In this document: one piece after another, positions 54,330 through 64,000 of the stretch
Position numbering within the stretch: the stretch's first letter is position 1
How the letters are laid out: every line of letters starts with the position of its first letter
Source of the DNA: Juglans regia
Lineage: Eukaryota; Streptophyta; Magnoliopsida; Fagales; Juglandaceae
Reading direction: 5' to 3'
DNA: 64,000 nucleotides
NCBI RefSeq assembly: GCF_001411555.2
Contig: NC_049910.1
Coordinates: forward strand, 37,363,250-37,427,249
Made by a program: the position numbers and the translations under genes
Notes under the pieces: model-generated
Told to the model about the DNA's origin: nothing
What the model saw: the letters and a program-made list of their open reading frames with translations, nothing else
Databases searched by the model: none

Positions 54330-54975
54330 TAGAGGTGGGGCCAAGCAACCCTACCAGCACATGCAGGGGCGGGGGGTGGTATGGCCCTACCCTGTCCCCC
54401 GTCCCTTGCCTTGCATATTTAATTTTTTTTATATAAATATATATTTATACATATTTATAAATAATTATTATTTTTACTATATATAAATATAGTAATAGTA
54501 ATATGTATTAAGTATAATTTTTATTTAATATTGTGTAAGTTGTAGTGTAGTAAGGTGAGTCTTTTATAAATTACCTTGACAATACAAATCTCACACTTGA
54601 GCAATGTGAGACTCTTCTATTGCCTTGGTAGATCCTAAAGTATGTACTAGAAAATTTAAAAACTATATAGTTTTTAAATTATAGTTATATTTATAAATTT
54701 AGATTTATAATTTGATTCCAAAATGTGTTTTTGATCACTTTTGGATTCATAAATAATTTTTGAGCCTAGTGAGCTGTAGGTAGTTATTGAAGTGGGTGGG
54801 GGGCGGGGAGGTGTAAGGAGTCTTGCCCCGCCCCCCGGCATCGGGGTGGGGTACCCCGCTCTCGAAGTTGTGGGGGCGGGTTCCAGTAGTGAAAACCCCA
54901 CCTCCGTCCATGCAAGGCGAGGGGCGAGTAGAGGGCTACCCCGCCCCGTAGGGTCCGGATAGCACCCATGCTTAA
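54330..54975. repeat. GC-rich inverted-repeat element, possibly hAT-like
   Basis: The GC-rich left part (54335-54415, ending CCCTTGCCTTGCAT) and right part (54795-54972, containing ATGCAAGGCGAGGGGCG and CCCCGCCCCGTAGGGTCC) are imperfect inverted copies separated by AT-rich sequence. The design matches the hAT-like elements at 44330 and 52159, but no 8-bp duplication can be fixed. Confidence 0.4.
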
Positions 54976-55132
54976 CTTAAATTATTTTACTATTATTCAT
55001 AAATCATCTTATTATTATTCACAAAATTTTCATCTCATCTCATTTCTCGAGTATCTCCTTATAACATAATCATTTATAGAACAAAGTTATTTTTATGCCA
55101 AATGCTTTCAACAACACCTTAATACTACAAAG
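54976..55132. other. Short AT-rich spacer
   Basis: Nothing recognisable; MITE-like CATCTCATCTCATTTC near 55030. Confidence 0.4.
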
Positions 55133-55698
55133 TAAGAGCACTCTCATTGGATTTAGCTTTTAACTATTAAAAAGTAAAATATGTTCACATTGGATTAGTC
55201 AAATTCTAAATATTTGGAATTTAGTTACAGTGACTTTCAAAAGTTTTTCCAAATTTGAAGGTCACTGTACATACATCAAATACATATTTTATTAATTATT
55301 TCTCTTTCCATTTCTTTTTATCACATATTTTATCACAATTAATATATTAATTTAACTTAGTGATATATTAACTTAATAAGAACATGATTATTAATTAACA
55401 TATAATAAGTAGAATAGTAAAATATGATAAAATTAAATAAATTAATAATTAAAAAATTAAATATTTTTAAAATTATGAGTTATTCATTATCATATAATGA
55501 ATAAATATATAATCTAATGTGGAGATTTGATATGAATAACCAAAACTAAATTCATTTTATATTATTTTATTATTATATAATAAAAAAATAATTATTTCAA
55601 TATGGAAATTTATGTAAATGGAATAGTCAAAAGTTAAATTTCTCTTACATTTATCAAACTGTCCTTTAATTTTAGTTAATCCAATAAAATTGCTCTAA
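55133..55698. mobile_element. Tourist-like MITE with TAA duplication
   Basis: Element 55136-55695 is flanked by TAA (55133-55135, 55696-55698). Ends are GAGCACTCTCATTGGATT and, on the opposite strand, GAGCAATTTTATTGGATT. The interior is AT-rich with repeated TTAAATTT/ATTCCAAATTT inverted blocks and no coding capacity. Confidence 0.8.
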
Positions 55699-56208
55699 GT
55701 TTAGTTAAATTTCCAAACAATGTACAATTGTGAAAATAAAATAGCTCAAGCTTTGGTAAGAAGATTAAAGCCTCTTGAGGATAGTAGTTTGTATAAAAAC
55801 ATCCCAGCTTAGAACCAAATGTTTATCGGGCTGTTTTCACTTCTTTCACTTTCTTAAATTTATGACTATTAAAAGAAAAAAAAAAAAAAAAGAAGGAAAC
55901 TATTTATGGATCCAACCAATTTTTAAGCTTTTTAATCCTCTTAAAAAGGAATGAATGTATTTTGGCTGTTGGTGTGCTTCGCTGGAAGTACTAAAAGGGT
56001 GGTCCCAACCAACAATGTGTCAATGCTCCTCTTGGCTCTTTCTCCTCCATCTATAGCAAAACATAACACCCCATCATGTCAGCTCCGTTTGCTTTGGCCC
56101 CACACCAAATCTCTCTCTCTCTCTCTCTGGGAAGGCAAACGGATCACCCATTGAGCAGAAGGCCAAGAGGGTAGAAGAGGTGGCGAGAAAATTCGCTCCA
56201 TCGCAGTC
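55699..56208 (+). promoter_or_regulatory. Probable promoter and 5' leader of the NOI/RIN4-like gene
   Basis: AT-rich to about 55930, then a pyrimidine-rich stretch with a CT microsatellite at 56108-56128, typical of plant 5' leaders, ending at the ATG at 56209. TSS not determinable. Confidence 0.4.
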
Positions 56209-57594
56209 ATGGCGGTACCAAATTTCTACAAAATTATATAGTTTTAAGAATCTCCCTTTCTTTAATAACCTTTTTTCAATTACCAATCCGTATGTTATGT
56301 CTGTTTCGTTATGTTTGATCTGTGTCCAGTGCTTGCGATTAACTTTATTGTCTCTTTATGTTGATTGGGGTTAGAAAATTAATGTATGAACAATGTTACC
56401 TGTGATATATTTTTGTTGTTAGAATGTGTGGCGATCTATTTGTCAAGTTGTTTTCTCTACGTATTAATATGTTAGTGGCTTTGTGTTCTCTCGTAGTTCT
56501 TTTCAATCGCGGAATTGCATCCTTAATACTAGGTTTTGGATCTAGACCTTGGAGTTGATTTTTACATGTCAATGTGCAAATATTTCATCATCGTAGCGCT
56601 TGCTTGTGGTTTTATCTCTCTGGGACAACCATTCCTTGTTGTTCTCACTTTGTCCTTTGCGTGATTAGTATAATTTTACCGGTTCCCCAAACCTTTGTGA
56701 TACTATCTTTAGTATTTCCGGCACTTTTTCTTTTATGTAAGCGAACCAACTCATATCAATATAGAAAAATGTTATTTGTACTTAAGAAAAACTTGCGAAA
56801 AACTTACTTCTCCACATGTTAGCCATTGATATGCTGTAAATTATGAAATTTAAAATTTAAAATTTAAAATTTCAAAACAAAACTGACAAAATGAGCCTTG
56901 TAAGTAAAAGTGTAAATAAAAATTGTAAGTATATGCAGTACTACTCATCAATATATATGTTGCAATTACCATATTATACTGCCCATCGAAAAAAAATTTC
57001 CATCTTATGCAATATCGAGATCCTACATCAGGGATTGGACAGATTATAATGGTCAATTTCCGCCTCTTTCCTTTCCCTTTGACAATGATCTCTTGATTTT
57101 ATGTGTTTATGTTATATATCATGTTCCATTGTTATAAATATTTTTGGAAGCATCACTGATATTGTCTTGTATGTGTTTTAAAAAATACGGTTAGCTTAAT
57201 TAGGATCCCTGTGTTAATGCATGTGATGATGTACAGCATGACCCACTTCCTACCTAGCTAGATTTCAATGACTTTGTTGGTTATAGTAGGTTTTCCTTTG
57301 TTTAATATGGAAGCGGCAAGAGTTGAGCGTGTGTAAGACTATTGCATTTTTTTTTTATTGCATTACTCATACGTCCTGGCTATCGTATGATCAAATTTTG
57401 AATCTCCACAGAGAAGCGGTGGACCTCTGCCAAAATTTGGTGAATGGGATGTCAACAACCCAGCCTCAGCCGAGGGATTCACAGTAATCTTCAACAAGGC
57501 TCGAAATGAGAAAAAGACAGGTGGCAAGGTTGACTCACCACCAAAGGATGACTCAAAATATAAGCACGGAGCTGTTCTTGGGAAATCTCATCCT
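56209..57594 (+). CDS. NOI/RIN4-like protein, first two coding exons (partial)
   Basis: Exon 1 is only ATGGCG (56209-56214). Exon 2 is 57412-57594 (61 codons), joined in phase to give [20 protein letters not shown]. The NOI core PKFGxW, then [14 protein letters not shown] and a Lys/Gly-rich stretch, identifies the RIN4/NOI family: small plasma-membrane-associated proteins, in RIN4 a target of pathogen effectors and guarded by immune receptors. NOI proteins normally end with a short exon carrying WFCC-type cysteines for acylation. That exon is not in the window and presumably lies beyond 64000. The following intron (from GTACGT at 57595) contains a 5.2-kb intact copia element, so it is unusually long (over 6.4 kb). 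The start is supported by its conserved phase with exon 2. Confidence 0.85.
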
Positions 57595-58284
57595 GTACGT
57601 TGCAATCTTTCATATTTCTTGTATTGGGTTAACAGTCTGATTTCTCCCTCCATCCATTCTATGCTTTGAGCCTGTTCATTTTGTACAGTCATGCCATGCC
57701 TTAATTCCCAATAAAAGCTGGAGGATTGCGTACTTAGGTTGACAATTTAAGATGTTCCTTTGAACTTTCATTATCATAAAAATATTCCATTGCTTTAGAA
57801 CATTCTTTTGTTATAATTTAAATATCACATCCTGCATAAAGCTGTAAAATTTACATATATCGTGCATTTCACTATTTCCTGATTTGTGGCCAAGATATTG
57901 TCAATTTCTCAAAATAGATGTTGAATTTGTTGAAGACTGCTACTTATTATTCAAACTCACACATTACGTACGTGTCTAGGGATTACCTTTTTCACTCCCA
58001 AGTTTTCTTTAGAATTATTTACGATTTGCTTACTTATCAAAGAAGAAATACTTTCAGTATGCGCAATATTTAGCATCAGTTTCAAATGAACCCAAAGTAT
58101 AATTACATTGATCATATCAAACCTGTGGTTTTAAAGTTTCTTGCATCTGTCGACTAAAGGCAGTGGAAATCTACAATATTTACACTTGGGACCTATATAT
58201 GTGACCAACGTGAATCCTTGATCTGAATTAATATGCATAAAATGACTTGTTTATGTGTAAAAAGTCAAACGTATATGATGTATA
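57595..58284 (+). other. Intron 2 of the NOI/RIN4-like gene, left part
   Basis: No exon seen. AT-rich intron sequence up to the copia insertion. The intron resumes at 63505. Confidence 0.55.
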
Positions 58285-58289
58285 CATGA

Positions 58290-58589
58290 TGTTAGAGGAT
58301 ACAGGCCAAACTACAAGTCGTTTAGTCCCTACTATCCCTTGTACATAAGCTGTCATCTTTTTCATTATTCTTTGATTTGTTATTCTACTTTACAGATGTC
58401 ACTAGCTCATTCGAACTTACGGTTAGTTAGTTAGAACTTTCTGCTGTATATATGTTTTGCATTCTCTGTATACGAAAACAGAACAATACAGAGGAATAAA
58501 GTTCTTCTTCCATCCACTCGTCTCTCTATTTTCTTTACTGTTTTTGCCAAGTCTTGCTGTGTTGCAGCACTGGTTATCATCTTCTTACA
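58290..58589 (+). repeat. 5' LTR of copia C
   Basis: 300 bp, TGTTAGAGGATACAGG to TCATCTTCTTACA, canonical TG...CA. Contains TATATATG near 58447 and AATAAAG near 58495. Identical to 63200-63499. Confidence 0.96.
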
Positions 58590-58604
58590 TGGTATCAGAG
58601 AGCC
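58590..58604 (+). other. Primer-binding site of copia C
   Basis: TGGTATCAGAGAGCC directly after the 5' LTR, matching initiator-Met tRNA 3' end complementarity typical of plant copia elements. Confidence 0.9.
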
Positions 58605-58620
58605 ACTGAGAGATATATCG

Positions 58621-61600
58621 ATGGAAAATCCCACCTCCCCCAAATCCAATTCAGACCTTAACACAAATACCTCCTTCAACCCTCATTCAGACCTTAACAC
58701 AAATACCTTATCTCGCTACCTCAATCTCTCTGATCCAGCAAATCCTTTTCGCCTGGATCATGGAGATAACCCAGCCATTACTCTCGTTTCTGAACTTCTT
58801 ACTACAGACAACTATGCCACTTGGTCTCGTGCCATGCGCCGTGCCCTTCGTGCGAAAAATAAAATTGGTTTCATCAATGGTAACCTCTTGCAACCTACTG
58901 ATTCCATGGACCCTTTATTTGACCTATGGGAAAGGTGCAATGACATGGTCGTTTCATGGATACAAAACTCTGTAAGTCCCTCCATTAAATCTAGTGTTGT
59001 TTTTGTTGATGATGCTAAGGAAATTTGGCAAGATCTTCAGGACCGTTTCTCTCAACAAAATGGCCCACGAATTTTCCAACTCAAGAAAGCCTTAGCTAGC
59101 CTTCTTCAAGAACATGATTCAGTAAGTATATATTATGGTAAGCTGAAGACTCTCTGGGATGAACTCTCCATCTATGACCCTATTCCCGTATGTAATTGTG
59201 GCACCATGAAAACACTTTTAGATCGATATCAGAGAGATTGTGTTCTTCAGTTTCTAATGGGCTTACATGACTCCTACTCTCCCATCCGAGACCAGATTAT
59301 GTTGATGGACCCCATTCCCTCTGTCACCAAAGTATTCTCCCTCATTCAGCAACAAGAAAGGCACCACCAAATGATCTCCACTGTCCCTTCCACTGAAACC
59401 ATGGCACTGGCCATTAAGAAACCATTTTCTCCTTCACGATTTTCCAAAACAAATCCTTCTTCCAAAAAGGACAGGCCCTATTGCAGCTACTGTAAAATCT
59501 CTGGCCATTTATTGGAAAACTGTTTCAAACTTGGCAATGCAGCAGCCCCCATTTGTTCCCACTGTAACTTAACTGGCCATACAGTCGACAAATGCTACAA
59601 GCTGAATGGTTACCCACCTGGTCACAAGTTTCATGTCAAGCAGCAACCTCCTGGTTTTCTTGCTAACCAGGCCACTCTTTCTAATGCTACTGAATCTGAA
59701 ATTGTTAGTGATGACAGGATTGGTTTGACCAAACTTCAATATCAGCAGCTTATGTCTTTGATTCAATCTCAGGATTCTTCAATTGCAGCCAATGTTCTTC
59801 ACTCTGGCACTCAACCTCAACCCTCTAACTCTCCTGTCCATTCTTCCAAAATGTCTGGTATATCTACATCCTTCTCTACACACACACACGGTTTCCTACA
59901 TAATTCTTCTTCCAATTGGGTAATTGACACGGGTGCCACAGACCATATGGTCTGTAGCACTTCTCTTTTCACCTCAATTACCTCAGTTGTTGCTTACTCA
60001 GTCAAGCTTCCCAATGGAAGCTCAGCCTCAGTAACACATGTTGGTACCATTCATTTGACAGATACTATCATTTTGAGGGATGTTCTTTGTGTCCCTTCAT
60101 TCTCATTTAATTTAATTTCAGCAACCAAGTTAACCCATTCTCTAAATTGTTGTTTGTTTTTTTTCTCAAATTGTTGCTTCATTCAGGACCTGCCTTCTTG
60201 GAAAACGATTGGGAAGGGTGAGCTAAGACATGGCCTGTACTACTTGGTCTGCACAAACGTCTCTCCTTCAGCCCTTGCACTATCCCTCTCAGATTCTACT
60301 CATAACACTCACACAGATTTTTCTTCTTCAGCTTCTATTGTTAATTCTGATGCTCATGCTGATCTCTGGCATTGTCGCCTGGGTCATTTATCTATTTCTA
60401 GATTAAAATTGGTTTCTGACCCTATTGTAAGCAAGCACACAGATTCCATTAATGAAAAACCTTGCCACATTTGTCCATTAGCAAAATTTCATCGATTGCC
60501 CTTTCATGACAGTGTTCATTCTTCATCTAGAATATTTGAACTAATTCATTGTGACTTATGGGGACCTAGTCCCACTGTTGCACATGATGGTTCTAAATAT
60601 TTTTTGACCATTGTGGATAACTTCTCTCGTACAACTTGGCTTTATTTACTTTCTACCAAAGCTGAAACTAGAGCATGCATCAAGTCCTTTTATAATTTGG
60701 TGGAAACACAATTTGGACTCAAAATTAAAACCCTACGAAGTGATAATGGTGCTGAGTTTTGCATGACAGATTTTTTTAATGATAAAGGCATTATTCATCA
60801 CAAAAGCTGTGTGGAAACCCCTCAACAAAATGGCATTGTTGAGAGGAAACACCAGCACTTGCTTAATGTAGCTCGTGCCCTACTTTTCCAAGCCAATTTG
60901 CCTTTAGAATATTGGAGTGACTCTCTTTTGACAGCCACATATATCATCAACAGACTTCCAACCCCACTTTTAAAAAATAAAACTCCATATGAGCTTCTGT
61001 TTAACAAAAGACCTGCTTATGCTCACATGAGAGTATTTGGTTCCTTATGTTTTGCAGCCACCCTTTTACATGGTAGAAAGAAATTTGACCCTAGAGGTCG
61101 AAAATGTGTTTTCCTTGGTTATCCCTTTGGAATAAAAGGATACAAATTGTTAGACCTTACCAACCACACCATTTTCATTTCAAGGGATGTAATTTTTCAT
61201 GAGTCCATTTTTCCCTTCCAAAATCCCACCCTTTCCCCATCACCTCCTTCTCTAGAGTCTCACTTACCCATATTTTCATCTTCCCCACCTCTTGCCTCTA
61301 ATTTTCAGCCCCTTTCTCCTGCACCTTCCATTCCTTCAACTATTTCCACTCCTGCCCATTCTACCCCCTCTACTGTCAGCATATCACCTCCTTCACTAAT
61401 CACTGAGTCCCCTTCTCATTCTACTTCTCCCCACATCCCCATTCCCATTCTTCGAAGGTCAAATAGGATTAGAACTGCACCTCAATATTTGAAAGACTTT
61501 CACTGTCATCAGGCTTTGTTGGCTCCTCCTGAACAATCAATTTCCAAGGATGCTCCTGCTCCAAATGGTAAGTCATTCCCTCTAAATAAATGTTTATCTT

Positions 61601-63258
61601 ACCATAAATTCAGTTCTTCCTTCCAAGCTTTTTCTTCTTCTCTTTCTCTCCAATCCGAGCCTAATTCTTATAAACAAGCCTTGAAGGATCCTGATTGGTG
61701 CAAAGCTATGGAAGCTGAGATTGAGGCCTTGGAAAACAATCATACCTGGACACTTACTGACTTACCTCAAGGGAAAGAAGCCATCGACTGTAAGTATGTT
61801 TACAAGATTAAATTTAAGTCTGATGGCACTATAGAAAGACTTAAAGCTAGGTTGGTAGCCAAGGGCTACACACAACAAGAGGGCATAGACTTTCATGAGA
61901 CTTTCTCTCCAGTTGCTAAGCTGGTTACTGTGAGATGTTTACTCACTGTTGCTGCAATTAAAGGATGGCATTTACACCAATTTGATGTAAACAATGCCTT
62001 CCTTAATGGTGATTTACAAGAAGAAATTTATATGAAGAGACCACCCGGGTACACCAAGGGAAAGCCACATCAAGTTTGCAAATTACTTAAGAGTCTCTAT
62101 GGTCTTAAACAAGCATCAAGGCAGTGGAATTTTAAACTTACCTCTCATCTACTTGAATTTGGTTTTCTCCAATCAAAAGCTGATTATAGCTTATTCACAA
62201 AGCAAGATGGAGACTCTTACATTGCCTTGTTAGTTTATGTGGATGACATCTTAGTTGCTAGCAATTCTCAAACCTCTATTGATTCCATTCGAACTTTTCT
62301 TCATTGCAAGTTCAAAATCAAAGATCTTGGATGCTTACGATATTTTTTGGGCCTAGAGATTGCTAGATCCTCCAAAGGCATTCACATTTCTCAAAGGAAA
62401 TATGCCTTAGATATCTTAGCTGATTCTGGTATGCTCGGTTGTAAACCTCTCAAGCTACCTCTTGATCAAAACCTTAAAATCAGCAAAGATGAGGGCATTT
62501 CTCTTGCTGAACCAAGCACTTATAGAAGGCTTATTGGTAGACTTTTATATCTCACCATCTCTCGGCCAGATTTATGTTTTGCAGTTCAATTGTTGAGTCA
62601 ATTCATGGATAAACCATCTTCAACTCACATGGCAGCAGCATACAAGGTTCTAAGGTATCTCAAAGCAGCTCCTGGACAAGGAATTTTTCTTTCCTCCTCA
62701 TCTCAGTTTCAGCTCCAAGCTTATTGTGATTCGGATTGGGCCTCTTGTCCAGACTCTCGTCGCTCAACCACAGGTTATTGTGTATTCTTAGGCAGCTCAT
62801 TGATTTCTTGGAAATCCAAGAAACAAAATGTGGTTTCTCGGTCCTCAGCTGAAGCTGAGTATAGATCCATGGCTGCCACTTGTTCTGAATTAACTTGGCT
62901 TCGGTTTTTACTTCAAGACCTTGGTATCTCTCATCCACAAGCTGCCCTCCTCTTCTGTGATAATCAAGCAGCCCTCCATATTGCTGCAAATCCAGTGTTT
63001 CATGAGAGAACGAAACACATTGAACTCGATTGCCACTTGATTCGAGATCAAATTCAAGCAGGAACCATTACAACAGCTCATGTTTCCTCTCAAACCCAGT
63101 TAGCTGACATTTTCACTAAAGCATTACCCTCTTACCTTCTGCAATTACACCTCTCCAAGATGGGCATAGTTAATCTCTATTCTCCATCTTGCGGGGGGAT
63201 GTTAGAGGATACAGGCCAAACTACAAGTCGTTTAGTCCCTACTATCCCTTGTACATAA
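58621..63258 (+). CDS. Copia C gag-pol polyprotein, intact, 1545 aa
   Basis: One uninterrupted frame containing all copia functions in order. The N-terminal Gag domain (about residues 45-250, containing LLTTDNYATWSRAM) is followed by two CCHC zinc knuckles (about 288-301 CSYCKISGHLLENC; about 315-328 CSHCNLTGHTVDKC). Aspartic protease follows with DTGA (Asp436). GAG-pre-integrase has WHCRLGHLS near 585. The integrase core keeps Asp645 (HCDLWGP), Asp708 (RSDNGAEF) and Glu741 (VERKHQH). Reverse transcriptase has FDVNNAFLNGDLQEEIYM and YVDD (1206-1209). RNase H has STTGYCVFLG, SRSSAEAEYRSMA and DNQAALHIA. All catalytic residues I can check are present. The stop codon lies 59 bp inside the 3' LTR, so the last codons come from LTR sequence. 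The ATG lies 31 bp after the 5' LTR. Confidence 0.96.
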   Translation: MENPTSPKSNSDLNTNTSFNPHSDLNTNTLSRYLNLSDPANPFRLDHGDNPAITLVSELLTTDNYATWSRAMRRALRAKNKIGFINGNLLQPTDSMDPLFDLWERCNDMVVSWIQNSVSPSIKSSVVFVDDAKEIWQDLQDRFSQQNGPRIFQLKKALASLLQEHDSVSIYYGKLKTLWDELSIYDPIPVCNCGTMKTLLDRYQRDCVLQFLMGLHDSYSPIRDQIMLMDPIPSVTKVFSLIQQQERHHQMISTVPSTETMALAIKKPFSPSRFSKTNPSSKKDRPYCSYCKISGHLLENCFKLGNAAAPICSHCNLTGHTVDKCYKLNGYPPGHKFHVKQQPPGFLANQATLSNATESEIVSDDRIGLTKLQYQQLMSLIQSQDSSIAANVLHSGTQPQPSNSPVHSSKMSGISTSFSTHTHGFLHNSSSNWVIDTGATDHMVCSTSLFTSITSVVAYSVKLPNGSSASVTHVGTIHLTDTIILRDVLCVPSFSFNLISATKLTHSLNCCLFFFSNCCFIQDLPSWKTIGKGELRHGLYYLVCTNVSPSALALSLSDSTHNTHTDFSSSASIVNSDAHADLWHCRLGHLSISRLKLVSDPIVSKHTDSINEKPCHICPLAKFHRLPFHDSVHSSSRIFELIHCDLWGPSPTVAHDGSKYFLTIVDNFSRTTWLYLLSTKAETRACIKSFYNLVETQFGLKIKTLRSDNGAEFCMTDFFNDKGIIHHKSCVETPQQNGIVERKHQHLLNVARALLFQANLPLEYWSDSLLTATYIINRLPTPLLKNKTPYELLFNKRPAYAHMRVFGSLCFAATLLHGRKKFDPRGRKCVFLGYPFGIKGYKLLDLTNHTIFISRDVIFHESIFPFQNPTLSPSPPSLESHLPIFSSSPPLASNFQPLSPAPSIPSTISTPAHSTPSTVSISPPSLITESPSHSTSPHIPIPILRRSNRIRTAPQYLKDFHCHQALLAPPEQSISKDAPAPNGKSFPLNKCLSYHKFSSSFQAFSSSLSLQSEPNSYKQALKDPDWCKAMEAEIEALENNHTWTLTDLPQGKEAIDCKYVYKIKFKSDGTIERLKARLVAKGYTQQEGIDFHETFSPVAKLVTVRCLLTVAAIKGWHLHQFDVNNAFLNGDLQEEIYMKRPPGYTKGKPHQVCKLLKSLYGLKQASRQWNFKLTSHLLEFGFLQSKADYSLFTKQDGDSYIALLVYVDDILVASNSQTSIDSIRTFLHCKFKIKDLGCLRYFLGLEIARSSKGIHISQRKYALDILADSGMLGCKPLKLPLDQNLKISKDEGISLAEPSTYRRLIGRLLYLTISRPDLCFAVQLLSQFMDKPSSTHMAAAYKVLRYLKAAPGQGIFLSSSSQFQLQAYCDSDWASCPDSRRSTTGYCVFLGSSLISWKSKKQNVVSRSSAEAEYRSMAATCSELTWLRFLLQDLGISHPQAALLFCDNQAALHIAANPVFHERTKHIELDCHLIRDQIQAGTITTAHVSSQTQLADIFTKALPSYLLQLHLSKMGIVNLYSPSCGGMLEDTGQTTSRLVPTIPCT
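63188..63199 (+). other. Polypurine tract of copia C
   Basis: CTTGCGGGGGGA immediately precedes the 3' LTR. It is nearly the same as the tract of copia A (CTTGCGGGGGCA). Confidence 0.85.
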
Positions 63259-63499
63259 GCTGTCATCTTTTTCATTATTCTTTGATTTGTTATTCTACTT
63301 TACAGATGTCACTAGCTCATTCGAACTTACGGTTAGTTAGTTAGAACTTTCTGCTGTATATATGTTTTGCATTCTCTGTATACGAAAACAGAACAATACA
63401 GAGGAATAAAGTTCTTCTTCCATCCACTCGTCTCTCTATTTTCTTTACTGTTTTTGCCAAGTCTTGCTGTGTTGCAGCACTGGTTATCATCTTCTTACA
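63200..63499 (+). repeat. 3' LTR of copia C
   Basis: 300 bp, identical by eye to the 5' LTR; followed by the CATGA target duplication. Confidence 0.96.
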
Positions 63500-63504
63500 C
63501 ATGA

Positions 63505-64000
63505 TTTTATGGAAATAACGTTGTTTTGTGGGTTTCTGTTGCTTTTAGTTAATGGGTCCGATTTCCGAAGTGCACTAAGGATCCAACGAATTCTTAACTT
63601 CTATGTTGTTTTCGACGCACAGTCCTCAACAATATTCTTTTTGATGCACTATAAGCCTTCCTTCTGCTATTTCGTACATAAAATCCAAATCCAGAAGTCC
63701 GTGGAACAGCTGTGCTCACATTTTTGTTAGCTTCAATTGATTCAACATCTTGCTTCACACGGCTGCTGTCATGTTACTGATACTGATCTTACTTTTTGCC
63801 TAAAGTCCACTATTCCACCTACTATCTTTCTTTTGTTATGGTACCATATATCATGTTGCCTAATGACTGATAGCCCTGCTAATTGATTTTTATGGCTTTC
63901 CCGAGGCTGGTTATGGCCGATGACAATGATACGTTCATGCTTGAGGAAAGATGTCTTGGAATTTCTTTGATGGTACCATCATTTTGCCTTATAATGAAGT
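63505..64000 (+). other. Intron 2 of the NOI/RIN4-like gene, right part
   Basis: No recognisable exon up to the window edge. The short open frames lack family resemblance. The final NOI exon is expected further right. Confidence 0.5.

Larger units (their letters stand above)
58285..63504 (+). mobile_element. Intact Ty1/copia LTR retrotransposon with identical LTRs (copia C)
   Basis: Element 58290-63499 (5210 bp) is flanked by the 5-bp duplication CATGA (58285-58289, 63500-63504). The two 300-bp LTRs show no difference in my reading. Primer-binding site, single uninterrupted gag-pol frame and polypurine tract are all intact. This is the structure of a recently transposed, potentially autonomous element. 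It inserted, same strand, in an intron of the NOI/RIN4-like gene. Confidence 0.97.

Noticed and set aside
57595..64000. A terminal NOI exon in the visible intron
   Set aside because: No WFCC-type cysteine motif with a fitting acceptor was found on either side of copia C within the window.

Overview
This 64 kb window is nuclear DNA of a dicot plant. It is AT-rich, its genes carry GT-AG introns, and every recognisable protein belongs to a plant family: NF-YB, oligopeptide transporter, fasciclin-like arabinogalactan protein, plastidic G6PDH, Nudix hydrolase, acetyl-CoA acetyltransferase and a NOI/RIN4-like protein. The foldback elements with GATGAGATGAGAT-rich arms suggest a woody Fagales species, perhaps Juglandaceae. 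That placement rests on memory of repeat style and is not established.

Layout. 1-1.8 kb: an intronless gene for a two-helix membrane protein of unknown function. 3-4.1 kb: a poly(A)-tailed retroposon with a 17-bp target-site duplication (TSD). 5.5-6.1 kb: NF-YB gene with odd substitutions in its histone fold. 6.2-10.9 kb: a decayed Ty1/copia element (minus strand) that landed 110 bp past the NF-YB stop. 12.7-13.3 kb: Tourist-like MITE. 13.8-17.7 kb: seven-exon oligopeptide transporter. 20.9-22.2 kb: two-exon fasciclin-like AGP. 22.9-23.5 kb: a foldback element carrying a broken Pumilio fragment. 24.0-28.3 kb (minus): ten-exon plastidic glucose-6-phosphate dehydrogenase. 30.1-34.3 kb (minus): eight-exon Nudix hydrolase. 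35.2-41.2 kb: repeat-dense, with a near-identical 459-bp tandem duplication, a perfect hairpin, and a copia remnant split by a hAT-like element. 43.2-44.0 kb: second retroposon of the 3-kb type. 44.2-51.0 kb: acetyl-CoA acetyltransferase gene whose central exons are absent and which holds a solo-LTR-like insertion there. 52.2-53.8 kb: large non-autonomous hAT-like element. 55.1-55.7 kb: Tourist-like MITE. 56.2 kb to beyond the right edge: NOI/RIN4-like gene, whose second intron holds a fully intact copia element (58.29-63.50 kb) with identical LTRs.

The host genes are unrelated and form no pathway; this is ordinary plant gene order with heavy transposon traffic. The most informative signals are structural: the exon-loss junction in the thiolase gene, a very young autonomous copia in a defence-associated gene family, a Pumilio fragment captured by a foldback element, loss of all three integrase acidic residues in the older copia, and altered conserved residues in NF-YB and G6PDH. 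I saw no rRNA, tRNA or CRISPR. Exon boundaries were deduced by eye from GT/AG sites, reading-frame phase and family conservation.
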